Position numbers and translations under genes: made by a program. A stretch of 6,755 nucleotides of DNA from Actinomycetes bacterium. Its GTDB lineage: Bacteria; Actinomycetota; Actinomycetes; Propionibacteriales; Nocardioidaceae. The notes under the pieces are model-generated. The model ran no database searches, was not told the origin of the DNA, and saw only the letters and a program-made list of their open reading frames with translations. The stretch covers positions 1 through 6,755 of the forward strand of contig JAEZKN010000116.1 of the NCBI GenBank assembly GCA_023415395.1, read 5' to 3'. Positions 1-6,018 of this stretch are shown here, piece after piece; position 1 is the stretch's first letter, and the number at the start of each line of letters is the position of its first letter.

Positions 1-1299
1 GCCAACTACGACTCCTGGGCGGCCGAGGGCTGCACCGGCTGGTCGGCCGACGAGGTCAACGCGGCCTACCGGCGGATGGAGGACTTCGAGGACGGCGCCA
101 ACGAGTTCCGGGGCGCGGGCGGGCCGATCAAGGTCACCCGCAACGCGATGCCGCAGGAGGGCACGCTGCAGTTCCTCGAGGCCACGTCCCAGACGCTCGG
201 CGTCCCGGTGCTCGACGACTACAACGCGGCCTCGCAGGAGGGCGTGAGCCGGATGCAGCAGAACGCCGCGCACGGGCTGCGCTACTCGGCCTCGCGCGGC
301 TACCTCCACCACCTCGACGTCCCCACGCTCGACCTGCAGAGCGAGGTGCTGGTCCGCAAGGTCGTCGTCGAGAACGGCCGCGCCACCGGGGTCGAGGTGA
401 CCGACAAGAGGGGCGCCCACCGCACCGTGCGGGCGGGCAAGGAGGTCATCCTCTCGGCCGGCTTCGTCGGCTCGGCGCAGCTGCTGATGCTCTCGGGCAT
501 CGGCCCGGCGCAGCACCTGCGCGACCACGGGATCGACGTGCTCGCGGACCTGCCGGTCGGCGACAACCTGCACGACCACCTCTTCCACGCGCTGACCTTC
601 CACGTGACGTCGACGAAGATGCGGGGGACGCCGGCGTACTTCGCCAGGGGCGTCGTCGAGGAGGCGCTGCGGCCGGGGCGGACGTTCCTGGCCAACTCGG
701 TCTTCGAGTCGGTCGCCTTCCTGCGCACGTCGCAGGCGACCGACGTCCCGGACCTGCAGCTGCACCTGCTCCCGTGGGCCTACGTCTCGCCGAACCAGGA
801 CGCGCCGATCCGCCACGACGTCGACAAGCGCACCGCGCTGACCGTGCTCGCGACGCTGATCTACCCCCGCAGCCGCGGCACGGTGCGGCTGGCCTCGGCC
901 GACCCGACGGCCTCGCCGCTCATCGACTTCTCGTACCTCGCCGATCCCGGCGACCTCGAGGTCCTCGCCGAGGGCTCCGAGATGACCCGCGAGATCTTCG
1001 GGTCCTCGGCGTTCGGGGGCGCGGTCAAGGAGGAGATCCACCCCGGCGCGACCGTGCGGGGCCAGGAGCTGCGCGACCAGATCCTCAACCGGGCGACGTC
1101 GGTCTACCACGGCGTCGGCACCTGCCGGATGGGCGTGGACGAGCTGGCCGTCGTCACGCCGGACCTCCGGGTCCGCGGCATCGAGGGCCTGCGGGTCTGC
1201 GACGCCTCGATCATGCCGTCGATCACCGGTGGCAACACCAACGCGCCCGCGATCATGATCGGTGAGCGCGGCGCCGACCTCGTGCTCGGAAGGGCGTGA
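1..1299 (+). CDS. GMC-family FAD-dependent alcohol oxidoreductase (choline dehydrogenase-like), 5' partial
   Basis: Frame 1 is open from the first base, so the gene begins upstream; 432 residues are visible. The N-terminal FAD dinucleotide-binding glycine motif is therefore outside the window. The fragment opens with NYDSWAAEGCTGWS and YRRMED, typical of the region after that motif in choline/alcohol dehydrogenases of the GMC family. GMC signature 2 is present at fragment residues 154-168 (GFVGSAQLLMLSGIG), with Ala where Pro or Ser is usual. The C-terminal domain carries YHGVGTCRMG, with the probable catalytic His at fragment residue 370. It is followed by SITGGNTNAPAIMIGE, where Asn414 is the likely second catalytic residue. 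Enzymes of this family oxidise primary alcohols to aldehydes with FAD in the cytoplasm or at the membrane. The substrate cannot be read from sequence; choline, polyethylene glycol and aliphatic alcohols are all possible. The stop lies 2 nt before the start of an aldehyde dehydrogenase, so the two genes very likely form one operon and act in sequence. No frameshift is seen. Confidence 0.94.
   Translation, partial: ANYDSWAAEGCTGWSADEVNAAYRRMEDFEDGANEFRGAGGPIKVTRNAMPQEGTLQFLEATSQTLGVPVLDDYNAASQEGVSRMQQNAAHGLRYSASRGYLHHLDVPTLDLQSEVLVRKVVVENGRATGVEVTDKRGAHRTVRAGKEVILSAGFVGSAQLLMLSGIGPAQHLRDHGIDVLADLPVGDNLHDHLFHALTFHVTSTKMRGTPAYFARGVVEEALRPGRTFLANSVFESVAFLRTSQATDVPDLQLHLLPWAYVSPNQDAPIRHDVDKRTALTVLATLIYPRSRGTVRLASADPTASPLIDFSYLADPGDLEVLAEGSEMTREIFGSSAFGGAVKEEIHPGATVRGQELRDQILNRATSVYHGVGTCRMGVDELAVVTPDLRVRGIEGLRVCDASIMPSITGGNTNAPAIMIGERGADLVLGRA
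1288..1294 (+). promoter_or_regulatory. Ribosome binding site deciding the aldehyde dehydrogenase start
   Basis: GGAAGGG lies inside the last codons of the GMC gene. It is 7 nt ahead of the ATG at 1302 but only 1 nt ahead of the in-frame GTG at 1296, whose TG overlaps the upstream TGA. This spacing favours the ATG at 1302 as the true start. Ribosomes finishing the GMC gene would be well placed to reinitiate here. Confidence 0.6.
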
Positions 1300-1301
1300 C
1301 C

Positions 1302-2861
1302 ATGACCCTGCAGCGACCCGCGTCCCTGACCGACGACTTCCTCCGGGGCCTGGTCGCCCGGGTCCCGTCGACCAGCGGCGGCACCTGGAAGCTGACCGAG
1401 GTCTACACCGGTGAGGTGCTCGTCGAGCTGCCCCAGTCGACGCCGGCCGACATCGAGGCGGCGTTCGCGACGGCCCGCGCGGCGCAGCGGGAGTGGGCGG
1501 CCCGTCCGCTCAAGGAGCGGCTCGCGGTCTTCAAGCGCGCGCACTCCCTCTTCCTCGACCACGCGGAGCGGACCACGGACCTGATCCAGGCCGAGAGCGG
1601 CAAGAACCGCCGGATGGCGATCGAGGAGACCTGCGACCCGGTGATGGTGATGAGCCACTACCTCAAGCGGGCACCCAAGCTGCTGGCCCCGGTCAAGCGC
1701 GGCGGCCCGGTCCCGCTGGTCTCCAGCTCGACCGAGATCCGCCAGCCCAAGGGCGTGGTGGGCATCATCGCGCCCTGGAACTTCCCGTTCGCGACCGGCA
1801 TCTCCGACGCCGTGCCCGCGCTCATGGCCGGCAACGCGGTCGTGCTCAAGCCCGACAACAAGACCGCGCTCTCGCCGCTCTCGGGGATCTCGATGCTCGA
1901 GGAGGCCGGCCTCCCGAAGGGGCTCTTCCAGGTCGTCTGCGGCGAGGGCCCCGACGTCGGCCCGACGCTGATCGACCACGCCAACTACGTCATGTTCACC
2001 GGCTCCACCGCGACCGGGCGGGTCATCGGCGAGCGGGCCGGACGCAACCTGATCGGCTGCTGCCTCGAGCTCGGCGGCAAGAACCCGATGGTGGTGCTGG
2101 AGGACGCGAACTTCGACGACGTCGTCCCGGGAGCGATCTTCGGCGCCTTCGGCAACACCGGCCAGATCTGCATGCACATCGAGCGGATGTACCTGCCCGA
2201 GTCGAGGTACGCCGAGTTCCGCGAGCGCTTCGTCGCCGCGACCGAGGCGCTGACGATCGGCGCCGCCTACGACTTCGGTCCGGACATGGGCTCGCTCGTC
2301 TCGCCGGACCACATGGAGCGGGTGCGGTCGCACGTCGAGGACGCCGTGGCCAAGGGGGCCCGCGTCCTCACCGGAGGACGCGCCCGCCCCGACCTCGGTC
2401 CGGCCTTCTTCGAGCCGACGATCCTCGAGGGCGTGACGAAGCAGATGCGGGCCGGCGTCACCGAGACCTTCGGCCCGGTCGTCGCGCTGCACTCCTACGC
2501 CACGGTGGAGGAGGCGATCGCGCTGGCCAACGACACCGACTACGGCCTCAATGCCTCGGTGTGGGGCGGCGACCTGGCCCGTGCCTGCCAGGTCGGTGCG
2601 CGCATCGAGTCGGGCAACGTCAACGTGAACGACATCCTGGCGACGGCGTACGCCTCCAAGGGGACGCCGTCCGGTGGCGTGAAGCAGTCCGGGGTCGGCG
2701 CCCGGCACGGCGACCAGGGCCTGCTGAAGTACACCGACGTGCAGAACCTCGCGGTGCTCAAGAAGCAGGTGATGGGCGCGCGCCCGGGCCAGGACTACGA
2801 CGCGTACGTCAAGGGGATGCTCGGCGGCCTGCGGATGATGCGGCGGACCGGCATCCGCTGA
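1302..2861 (+). CDS. gabD2: NAD(P)-dependent succinate-semialdehyde dehydrogenase family aldehyde dehydrogenase (GabD2-like)
   Basis: This is a full-length aldehyde dehydrogenase of 519 residues from the ATG at 1302, chosen because of the GGAAGGG site 7 nt upstream. Visible landmarks, numbered from that ATG, are the oxyanion Asn160 in PWNFPF, Lys183 in VVLKPD, the cofactor-loop FTGSTATG around 232-239, the general base Glu256 in CLELGG, the catalytic Cys290 in GQICMHIER, and Glu388 in ETFGP. The stretches AYDFGPDMGSLVS, NDTDYGLNASVW and RHGDQGLLKYT match my memory of mycobacterial GabD2 (succinate-semialdehyde dehydrogenase) closely. The family oxidises succinate semialdehyde, or related aldehydes, to the acid with NAD(P)+ in the cytosol. 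The gene directly follows a GMC alcohol oxidoreductase, so its physiological substrate may instead be the aldehyde made by that enzyme. Membership of the family is secure; the exact substrate and the NAD versus NADP preference are inferred. Confidence 0.93.
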   Translation: MTLQRPASLTDDFLRGLVARVPSTSGGTWKLTEVYTGEVLVELPQSTPADIEAAFATARAAQREWAARPLKERLAVFKRAHSLFLDHAERTTDLIQAESGKNRRMAIEETCDPVMVMSHYLKRAPKLLAPVKRGGPVPLVSSSTEIRQPKGVVGIIAPWNFPFATGISDAVPALMAGNAVVLKPDNKTALSPLSGISMLEEAGLPKGLFQVVCGEGPDVGPTLIDHANYVMFTGSTATGRVIGERAGRNLIGCCLELGGKNPMVVLEDANFDDVVPGAIFGAFGNTGQICMHIERMYLPESRYAEFRERFVAATEALTIGAAYDFGPDMGSLVSPDHMERVRSHVEDAVAKGARVLTGGRARPDLGPAFFEPTILEGVTKQMRAGVTETFGPVVALHSYATVEEAIALANDTDYGLNASVWGGDLARACQVGARIESGNVNVNDILATAYASKGTPSGGVKQSGVGARHGDQGLLKYTDVQNLAVLKKQVMGARPGQDYDAYVKGMLGGLRMMRRTGIR

Positions 2862-2941
2862 CACGAGGTCGTCTCCCGACCGACCGGACTTCGACGCGCC
2901 CGTTGCGCCCGCGGGCTCAGGCGCGGGGCTGCTCAATCTGC
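2862..2941. other. Convergent intergenic spacer, no clear terminator
   Basis: Eighty bases separate the stop codons of the aldehyde dehydrogenase (+) and the dioxygenase (-). They contain a weak stem of GGTCG and CGACC (2867-2871 with 2877-2881, 5-nt loop) and the 10-nt palindrome GCCCGCGGGC (2907-2916). Neither is followed by a T-run on either strand, so intrinsic bidirectional termination is possible but not shown. No gene is seen here. Confidence 0.3.
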
Positions 2942-3712
2942 TCAGGCAACCTGCAGCGACCGCTTCGAGAGCCCCATCCAGAAGCCGTCGACGACCTGGA
3001 GGCCGGGCTCGTCGGGGGTGGTGGCTGCGCCGAGGGTGACGAAGAGCGGCGAGTAGTGCTCGACGGTCGGGTGGGCGTAGGGCATGCCCGGGGCCTGGTG
3101 GCGGTAGTCGGCGAGGGCGTCGACGTCGCCGCGCGCCAGGGCCTCGCCGGCCCAGGCGTCGAAGTCCGCGGACCAGCCGGGGACGGCCGCGTCGATGCGG
3201 AACTCGGTCAGGAACGGCAGGCCGTGGGTGAGGAAGCCGGAGCCGATGATGAGCACGCCCTCGTCGCGCAGCGGCCGCAGCCGCTCGCCCAGTGCCAGCA
3301 GCCGCACGGGGTCGTGGGTGGGCAGCGACATCTGCAGGACGGGGATGTCGGCGTCGGGGTACATGATCTTCAGCGGCACCCACGCGCCGTGGTCGAGCCC
3401 GCGGCTCGCGTGCTGGTGGACCGGCTCCGTGGCCGGCATCATCGCCGCGATGCGGGCGGCGAGCGCGGTGGCGTCCGGGGTCTCGTAGGTCATCCGGTAG
3501 TACTTCGGGTCGAACCCGCCGAAGTCGTAGACCAGGTCGGCGCCGCTGGCGCTGAGGCTCACCGGCGCGGACTCCCAGTGCGCGCTGACGATCAGGATCG
3601 CCCGCGGCCGCGGCAGGTCGGCGGCCCACGCGGCGAGCTGGCCGGACCAGATCGGGTCGTCGAGGAGCGGCGGGGCGCCGTGGCCGATGTAGAGGGCGGG
3701 CATGCGGGTCAT
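2942..3712 (-). CDS. Class III extradiol dioxygenase, LigB / DOPA 4,5-dioxygenase (YgiD-like) family
   Basis: The protein is 256 residues from the ATG at 3712, a normal length for single-subunit members of this family. The start MTRMPALYIGHGAP is the family's typical N-terminus. A frame extending 22 codons further upstream runs into the end of ung and is not used. Probable metal-binding and active-site histidines are His11 (YIGHGAP), His45 (VSAHWE), His108 (LDHGAWVPL), His163 (GSGFLTHG) and His219 (EHYSPLF). The family binds a divalent metal and opens catechol-type rings, such as DOPA, at an extradiol position using O2. Many bacterial members have an unknown natural substrate. The enzyme should be cytoplasmic: no signal peptide or membrane segment is visible. 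The gene lies 28 nt downstream of ung in the same direction, but a promoter-like AT-rich island precedes it, so it may be expressed on its own. No ring-hydroxylating or downstream meta-cleavage genes are nearby, so a detoxification or stress role is as plausible as a catabolic pathway. Confidence 0.92.
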   Translation of the reverse strand: MTRMPALYIGHGAPPLLDDPIWSGQLAAWAADLPRPRAILIVSAHWESAPVSLSASGADLVYDFGGFDPKYYRMTYETPDATALAARIAAMMPATEPVHQHASRGLDHGAWVPLKIMYPDADIPVLQMSLPTHDPVRLLALGERLRPLRDEGVLIIGSGFLTHGLPFLTEFRIDAAVPGWSADFDAWAGEALARGDVDALADYRHQAPGMPYAHPTVEHYSPLFVTLGAATTPDEPGLQVVDGFWMGLSKRSLQVA

Positions 3713-3717
3713 GATCA

Positions 3718-3721
3718 CTCC
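3718..3721 (-). promoter_or_regulatory. Ribosome binding site of the extradiol dioxygenase
   Basis: On the minus strand GGAG (in TTTGGAGTGATC) stands 5 nt before the ATG at 3712. This supports that start over the in-frame ATG at 3703 and over the longer upstream extension. Confidence 0.5.
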
Positions 3722-3742
3722 AAAGGTTTCATTTTCAACTTT
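3722..3742 (-). promoter_or_regulatory. AT-rich operator-like imperfect palindrome before the dioxygenase
   Basis: This 21-bp stretch is strikingly AT-rich in an otherwise GC-rich window. Its outer arms AAAGnT and AnCTTT are inverted repeats, with 6 of 10 symmetric positions matching. On the minus strand it contains TTGAAAATGAAACC, which includes a 6-bp-period direct repeat of TGAAA. Its position, overlapping the predicted transcription start and just upstream of the ribosome binding site, suits a repressor site. The regulator is not in this window, and the assignment is inference. Confidence 0.3.
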
Positions 3743-3766
3743 ATTCCATCGGCAGCCTCCAGTCCA
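3738..3766 (-). promoter_or_regulatory. Putative sigma-70-type promoter of the dioxygenase gene
   Basis: Reading the minus strand, TGGACT (3761-3766) and TAAAGT (3738-3743) are separated by exactly 17 nt. They match the TTGACA and TATAAT consensus at 4 of 6 positions each. Initiation would fall near 3731, giving a leader of about 20 nt before the ATG at 3712. The promoter would lie over the last codons of ung. It is a pattern match only. Confidence 0.33.
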
Positions 3767-4433
3767 CCGGCGCCGCACCCTGCTCCTCGAGCAGCGCGTT
3801 GGTCCGGCTGAACGGGCGGGACCCGAAGAAGCCGCGGTACGCCGACAGCGGCGAGGGGTGCGCGGACTCGACGACGGGGACCGCGCCGAGCGTCGGCCGC
3901 AGCTTGCGGGCGTCGCCGCCCCAGAGGATCGCCACGAGCGGGCCGCCGCGCCGGACGAGCGCCTCGATCGCGCACTGGGTGATCGGCTCCCATCCCTTGC
4001 CGCGATGGCTGTTCGAGGCCCCTGGCTGCACGGTCAGGCTGCGGTTGAGGAGCATCACGCCCTGGTCGGCCCAGGCGGTCAGGTCGCCGTGGCGCGGCGG
4101 CACGATGCCGAGGTCGGCACGCAGCTCGGTGTAGATGTTCACCAGGCTCGGCGGCAGCGGCCACACGTCGCGGCGGACCGCGAAGCTCAGTCCGATCGGG
4201 TGCTCGGGGTTGGGGTAGGGGTCCTGCCCGACGACGAGCACGCGCACGTCGGCCAACGGCCGCTCGAAGGCGCGGAAGACCCGCTCGCCCGTCGGCTGGT
4301 AGGGCCGCCCGGCCGCCAGCTCCTCGCGCAGGAAGCGCCCCATCGCGGCGACCCGGTCGTCGACCGGTGCCAGTGCCTCGGCCCAGTCCGGGGCCATCAG
4401 CTGCTTCTCGACCAGTCCTGCGAGTGCGCTCAT
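3741..4433 (-). CDS. ung: Uracil-DNA glycosylase, family 1
   Basis: This is a complete 230-residue protein. Ung removes uracil, arising from cytosine deamination or dUMP incorporation, from DNA and so starts base-excision repair in the cytosol. The water-activating motif GQDPYP spans residues 69-74, with catalytic Asp71 and Tyr73 excluding thymine. Phe84 (GLSF) stacks on uracil, Asn130 (LLNRSLTV) recognises it, and the minor-groove motif HPSPLS with catalytic His192 is followed by AYRGFFGSRPFS. Pro74 replaces the His found in Escherichia coli GQDPYH, as I recall for mycobacterial Ung, which also shares LVAILWG and the near-terminal DWRLP. The ATG at 4433 aligns with the mycobacterial start; the Met at residue 13 would cut into the conserved N-terminus. 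No good Shine-Dalgarno sequence precedes it. The gene stands between accessory catabolic genes with no functional link to them, and is separated from the upstream lyase by a strong hairpin. Confidence 0.98.
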   Translation of the reverse strand: MSALAGLVEKQLMAPDWAEALAPVDDRVAAMGRFLREELAAGRPYQPTGERVFRAFERPLADVRVLVVGQDPYPNPEHPIGLSFAVRRDVWPLPPSLVNIYTELRADLGIVPPRHGDLTAWADQGVMLLNRSLTVQPGASNSHRGKGWEPITQCAIEALVRRGGPLVAILWGGDARKLRPTLGAVPVVESAHPSPLSAYRGFFGSRPFSRTNALLEEQGAAPVDWRLPME

Positions 4434-4440
4434 GGCGCCG

Positions 4441-4446
4441 AGGGTA
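4441..4446 (-). promoter_or_regulatory. Possible -10 element for a leaderless ung transcript
   Basis: On the minus strand TACCCT fits the TAnnnT -10 pattern and ends 7 nt before the ung ATG. Transcription could therefore begin at or next to the start codon, in keeping with the missing Shine-Dalgarno sequence and with the frequency of leaderless mRNAs in actinobacteria. No convincing -35 element is found at normal spacing, so this is weak. Confidence 0.18.
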
Positions 4447-4480
4447 GAACCTCGTCGACCGCGGGTGGCGCCACGGCGGC

Positions 4481-4541
4481 GTACCCACGGACGTTCTTGT
4501 TGTTCGCCGGCGGGTGGAACGACAGGATCGTCCGTGGGTAC
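4481..4541. repeat. 61-nt long inverted repeat (hairpin) between the SPL-like lyase gene and ung
   Basis: The outer arms GTACCCACGGACG (4481-4493) and CGTCCGTGGGTAC (4529-4541) are perfect 13-nt inverted repeats. Pairing continues inward: 4495-4505 pairs with 4517-4527, after a single T/T mismatch at 4494/4528. Two of these inner pairs (4497/4525 and 4501/4521) are G-U wobbles if the plus strand is the RNA, but A/C mismatches in a minus-strand RNA. The loop is 11 nt (4506-4516). The element lies 31 nt past the lyase stop and 47 nt before the ung start. It could terminate or stabilise the lyase message, although no U-run follows on either strand. It could also be a small structured RNA, or a copy of a dispersed palindromic element. 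Which of these applies cannot be decided from one copy. Confidence 0.75.
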
Positions 4542-4572
4542 CCCAGCGGCCGGCGGAGTGGCGCGCCTGCGG

Positions 4573-6018
4573 TCAGCCGGTCGGGCGGACCGGCCGCTGG
4601 AGCCGGTCGAGGAAGGCGATGAGCAGCGCCTCGCGCATCCGGGGTGAGGCGAGGTCGAGCATCGCGTTGACCTCGGCCATCCGCCCGGGGAGCGCGAGGT
4701 CCCCCTGCTCGTCGGTCCCGGCGAGCCCGGCCGCGAGCAGCAGGCCGTCGAAGTCGGCGTCGCTCAGTGCGTCGGGGTCGAGCGCCTCGATGAACGCGCC
4801 CACCTCGGGGTCGACGCGCACGGGCCCGGCCGCCACGGCGGCAGCGACGGAGCCCGCCAGCGCGCCGAGGAACTCGTCGACGTGGGCCTTGGTCGCGGCG
4901 CTCACCGACAGGTGGATGGTCGGGGGCTGGCCGTCGTGGGACATCTGCGGCTGGACGTACCACCCGCGTGCGGCCATCTCGTCGCACACGGTGAAGGGGT
5001 CGCAGGTGCCGTCGGTGCCGAGCGCGACCAGGGTCGAGTCGGGCGCGGCGACCACGCGCAGCGCGGGGATGTCGGCGATGCCTGCCACGATCCGGTCCAC
5101 GGCCTCGAACACGTCTCGGGAGAGGAGCTCGTACCCCGTGTCACCCAGCGACTGCACCACGGCCCACGCGCCGGCCAGGGGTCCGCCCGACTTCGTGGAC
5201 TGCATGGTCGGGTTGAGCATCGTGTAGCCCGGCCAGCCCGCGTGGGCGAAGTACTGCGGGCGGCGGTGGGCGGACGTGCGGTGCAGCAGCACGGAGGTGC
5301 CCTTGGGGGCGTAGCCGTACTTGTGCAGGTCCACCGAGACCGAGGTGACGCCCTCGACCGCGAAGGTCCAGGCCGGGACGGCGCGGCCCAGCCGGCTGGC
5401 GTAGGGAAGCACCCAGCCGCCGATGCAGGCGTCGACGTGGCAGCGGATCCCGCGTGCCGCGGCCATCGGCGCGACCTCGGCGACCGGGTCGACGACGCCG
5501 TGGGCGTAGGACGGCGCCGAGACGACCACGAGCACGGTGCGGTCCGGGTCCTCGTCGACGGCCGCGGTCATCGCGGCCGGGACGGCGCGGAAGTCGGCGC
5601 CGACCGGCACGACCACGGCCTCGACGCCGAAGTAGTGCGCGGCCTTGAGGAACGCGGCGTGCACCGTCGACGGCACCACCATCCGCGGGCGCGTGACGTC
5701 CGGGCGGCTGTCGCGCGCGGACTGCACCGCGAGCAGGCAGGACTCGGTGCCGCCGGAGGTGACCGTGCCGACCGCGGTCTCGGGGGCGTCGAGCAGGTTC
5801 GCGGCGAAGCCCACGACCTCGTTCTCCATCTGCAGCAGGCTGGGGAACGCGGTGGGGTCGAGACCGTTGGACCCCGCGTACGCCGCCACCGCCTCGCGGC
5901 CGATCCGGTCGACGTCGGGCAGGCCCGAGTCGTAGACGTAGGCGAGCGTGCGGCCACCGTGCACGGGCAGGTCGGCCGCCTGCAGCGCGCGCAGCCGGTC
6001 CAGGGGCGAGTCGGTCAT
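4573..6018 (-). CDS. PLP-dependent lyase/decarboxylase, sphingosine-1-phosphate lyase-like
   Basis: This is a soluble 481-residue protein of fold-type I. SGGTES (88-93) binds the cofactor phosphate, His120 in VHAAFLKAAHYFG should stack on the PLP ring, Asp196 in HVDACIGGW should contact the pyridine nitrogen, and Lys233 in SVDLHKYGYAPKG should form the Schiff base. The combination of HAAFxKAAHYFG and HKYGxAPKG is characteristic of sphingosine-1-phosphate lyases. These split a phosphorylated long-chain amino alcohol into an aldehyde and phosphoethanolamine. Relatives also include amino-acid decarboxylases, so the substrate is open. There is no N-terminal membrane anchor, unlike the eukaryotic enzymes. 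Residues from about 400 to 481 form an acidic then hydrophobic tail beyond the catalytic domain, ending in LLIAFLDRLQRPVRP. The ATG at 6018 overlaps the stop of the transporter gene (ATGA), implying translational coupling, and GAGAG lies 9 nt upstream of it. The transporter probably imports or exports the lyase substrate or product. Confidence 0.88.
   Translation of the reverse strand: MTDSPLDRLRALQAADLPVHGGRTLAYVYDSGLPDVDRIGREAVAAYAGSNGLDPTAFPSLLQMENEVVGFAANLLDAPETAVGTVTSGGTESCLLAVQSARDSRPDVTRPRMVVPSTVHAAFLKAAHYFGVEAVVVPVGADFRAVPAAMTAAVDEDPDRTVLVVVSAPSYAHGVVDPVAEVAPMAAARGIRCHVDACIGGWVLPYASRLGRAVPAWTFAVEGVTSVSVDLHKYGYAPKGTSVLLHRTSAHRRPQYFAHAGWPGYTMLNPTMQSTKSGGPLAGAWAVVQSLGDTGYELLSRDVFEAVDRIVAGIADIPALRVVAAPDSTLVALGTDGTCDPFTVCDEMAARGWYVQPQMSHDGQPPTIHLSVSAATKAHVDEFLGALAGSVAAAVAAGPVRVDPEVGAFIEALDPDALSDADFDGLLLAAGLAGTDEQGDLALPGRMAEVNAMLDLASPRMREALLIAFLDRLQRPVRPTG

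Noticed and set aside
1296..1301. GTG start for the aldehyde dehydrogenase overlapping the GMC stop
   Set aside because: The Shine-Dalgarno sequence ends only 1 nt before this GTG but 7 nt before the ATG at 1302, so the ATG is preferred. The GTG is not strictly excluded.
1104..3629. 841-codon open frame on the minus strand, antisense to the GMC and aldehyde dehydrogenase genes and overlapping the dioxygenase
   Set aside because: Its translation is Arg/Pro/Ala-rich low-complexity sequence with no family motif. It lies opposite well-recognised genes, as expected from high-GC codon bias.
3713..3778. 22-codon N-terminal extension of the dioxygenase
   Set aside because: It would overlap the end of ung. 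The extra residues do not resemble the family, whereas MTRMPALYIGHG after a GGAG site does.
1493..3811. 772-codon plus-strand open frame in another frame across the aldehyde dehydrogenase and antisense to the dioxygenase
   Set aside because: It is a composition artefact for the same reason; it overlaps two clear genes and shows no motifs.
4465..4474. 10-nt palindrome GTGGCGCCAC upstream of ung
   Set aside because: Short GC palindromes of this size are expected by chance in such GC-rich DNA, and no other support for an operator was seen.
4430..4987. Minus-strand open frame running through the hairpin between the lyase and ung
   Set aside because: It overlaps the end of the lyase in another frame, and its translation is Arg/Pro-rich with no motif. 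The hairpin is better explained as non-coding.
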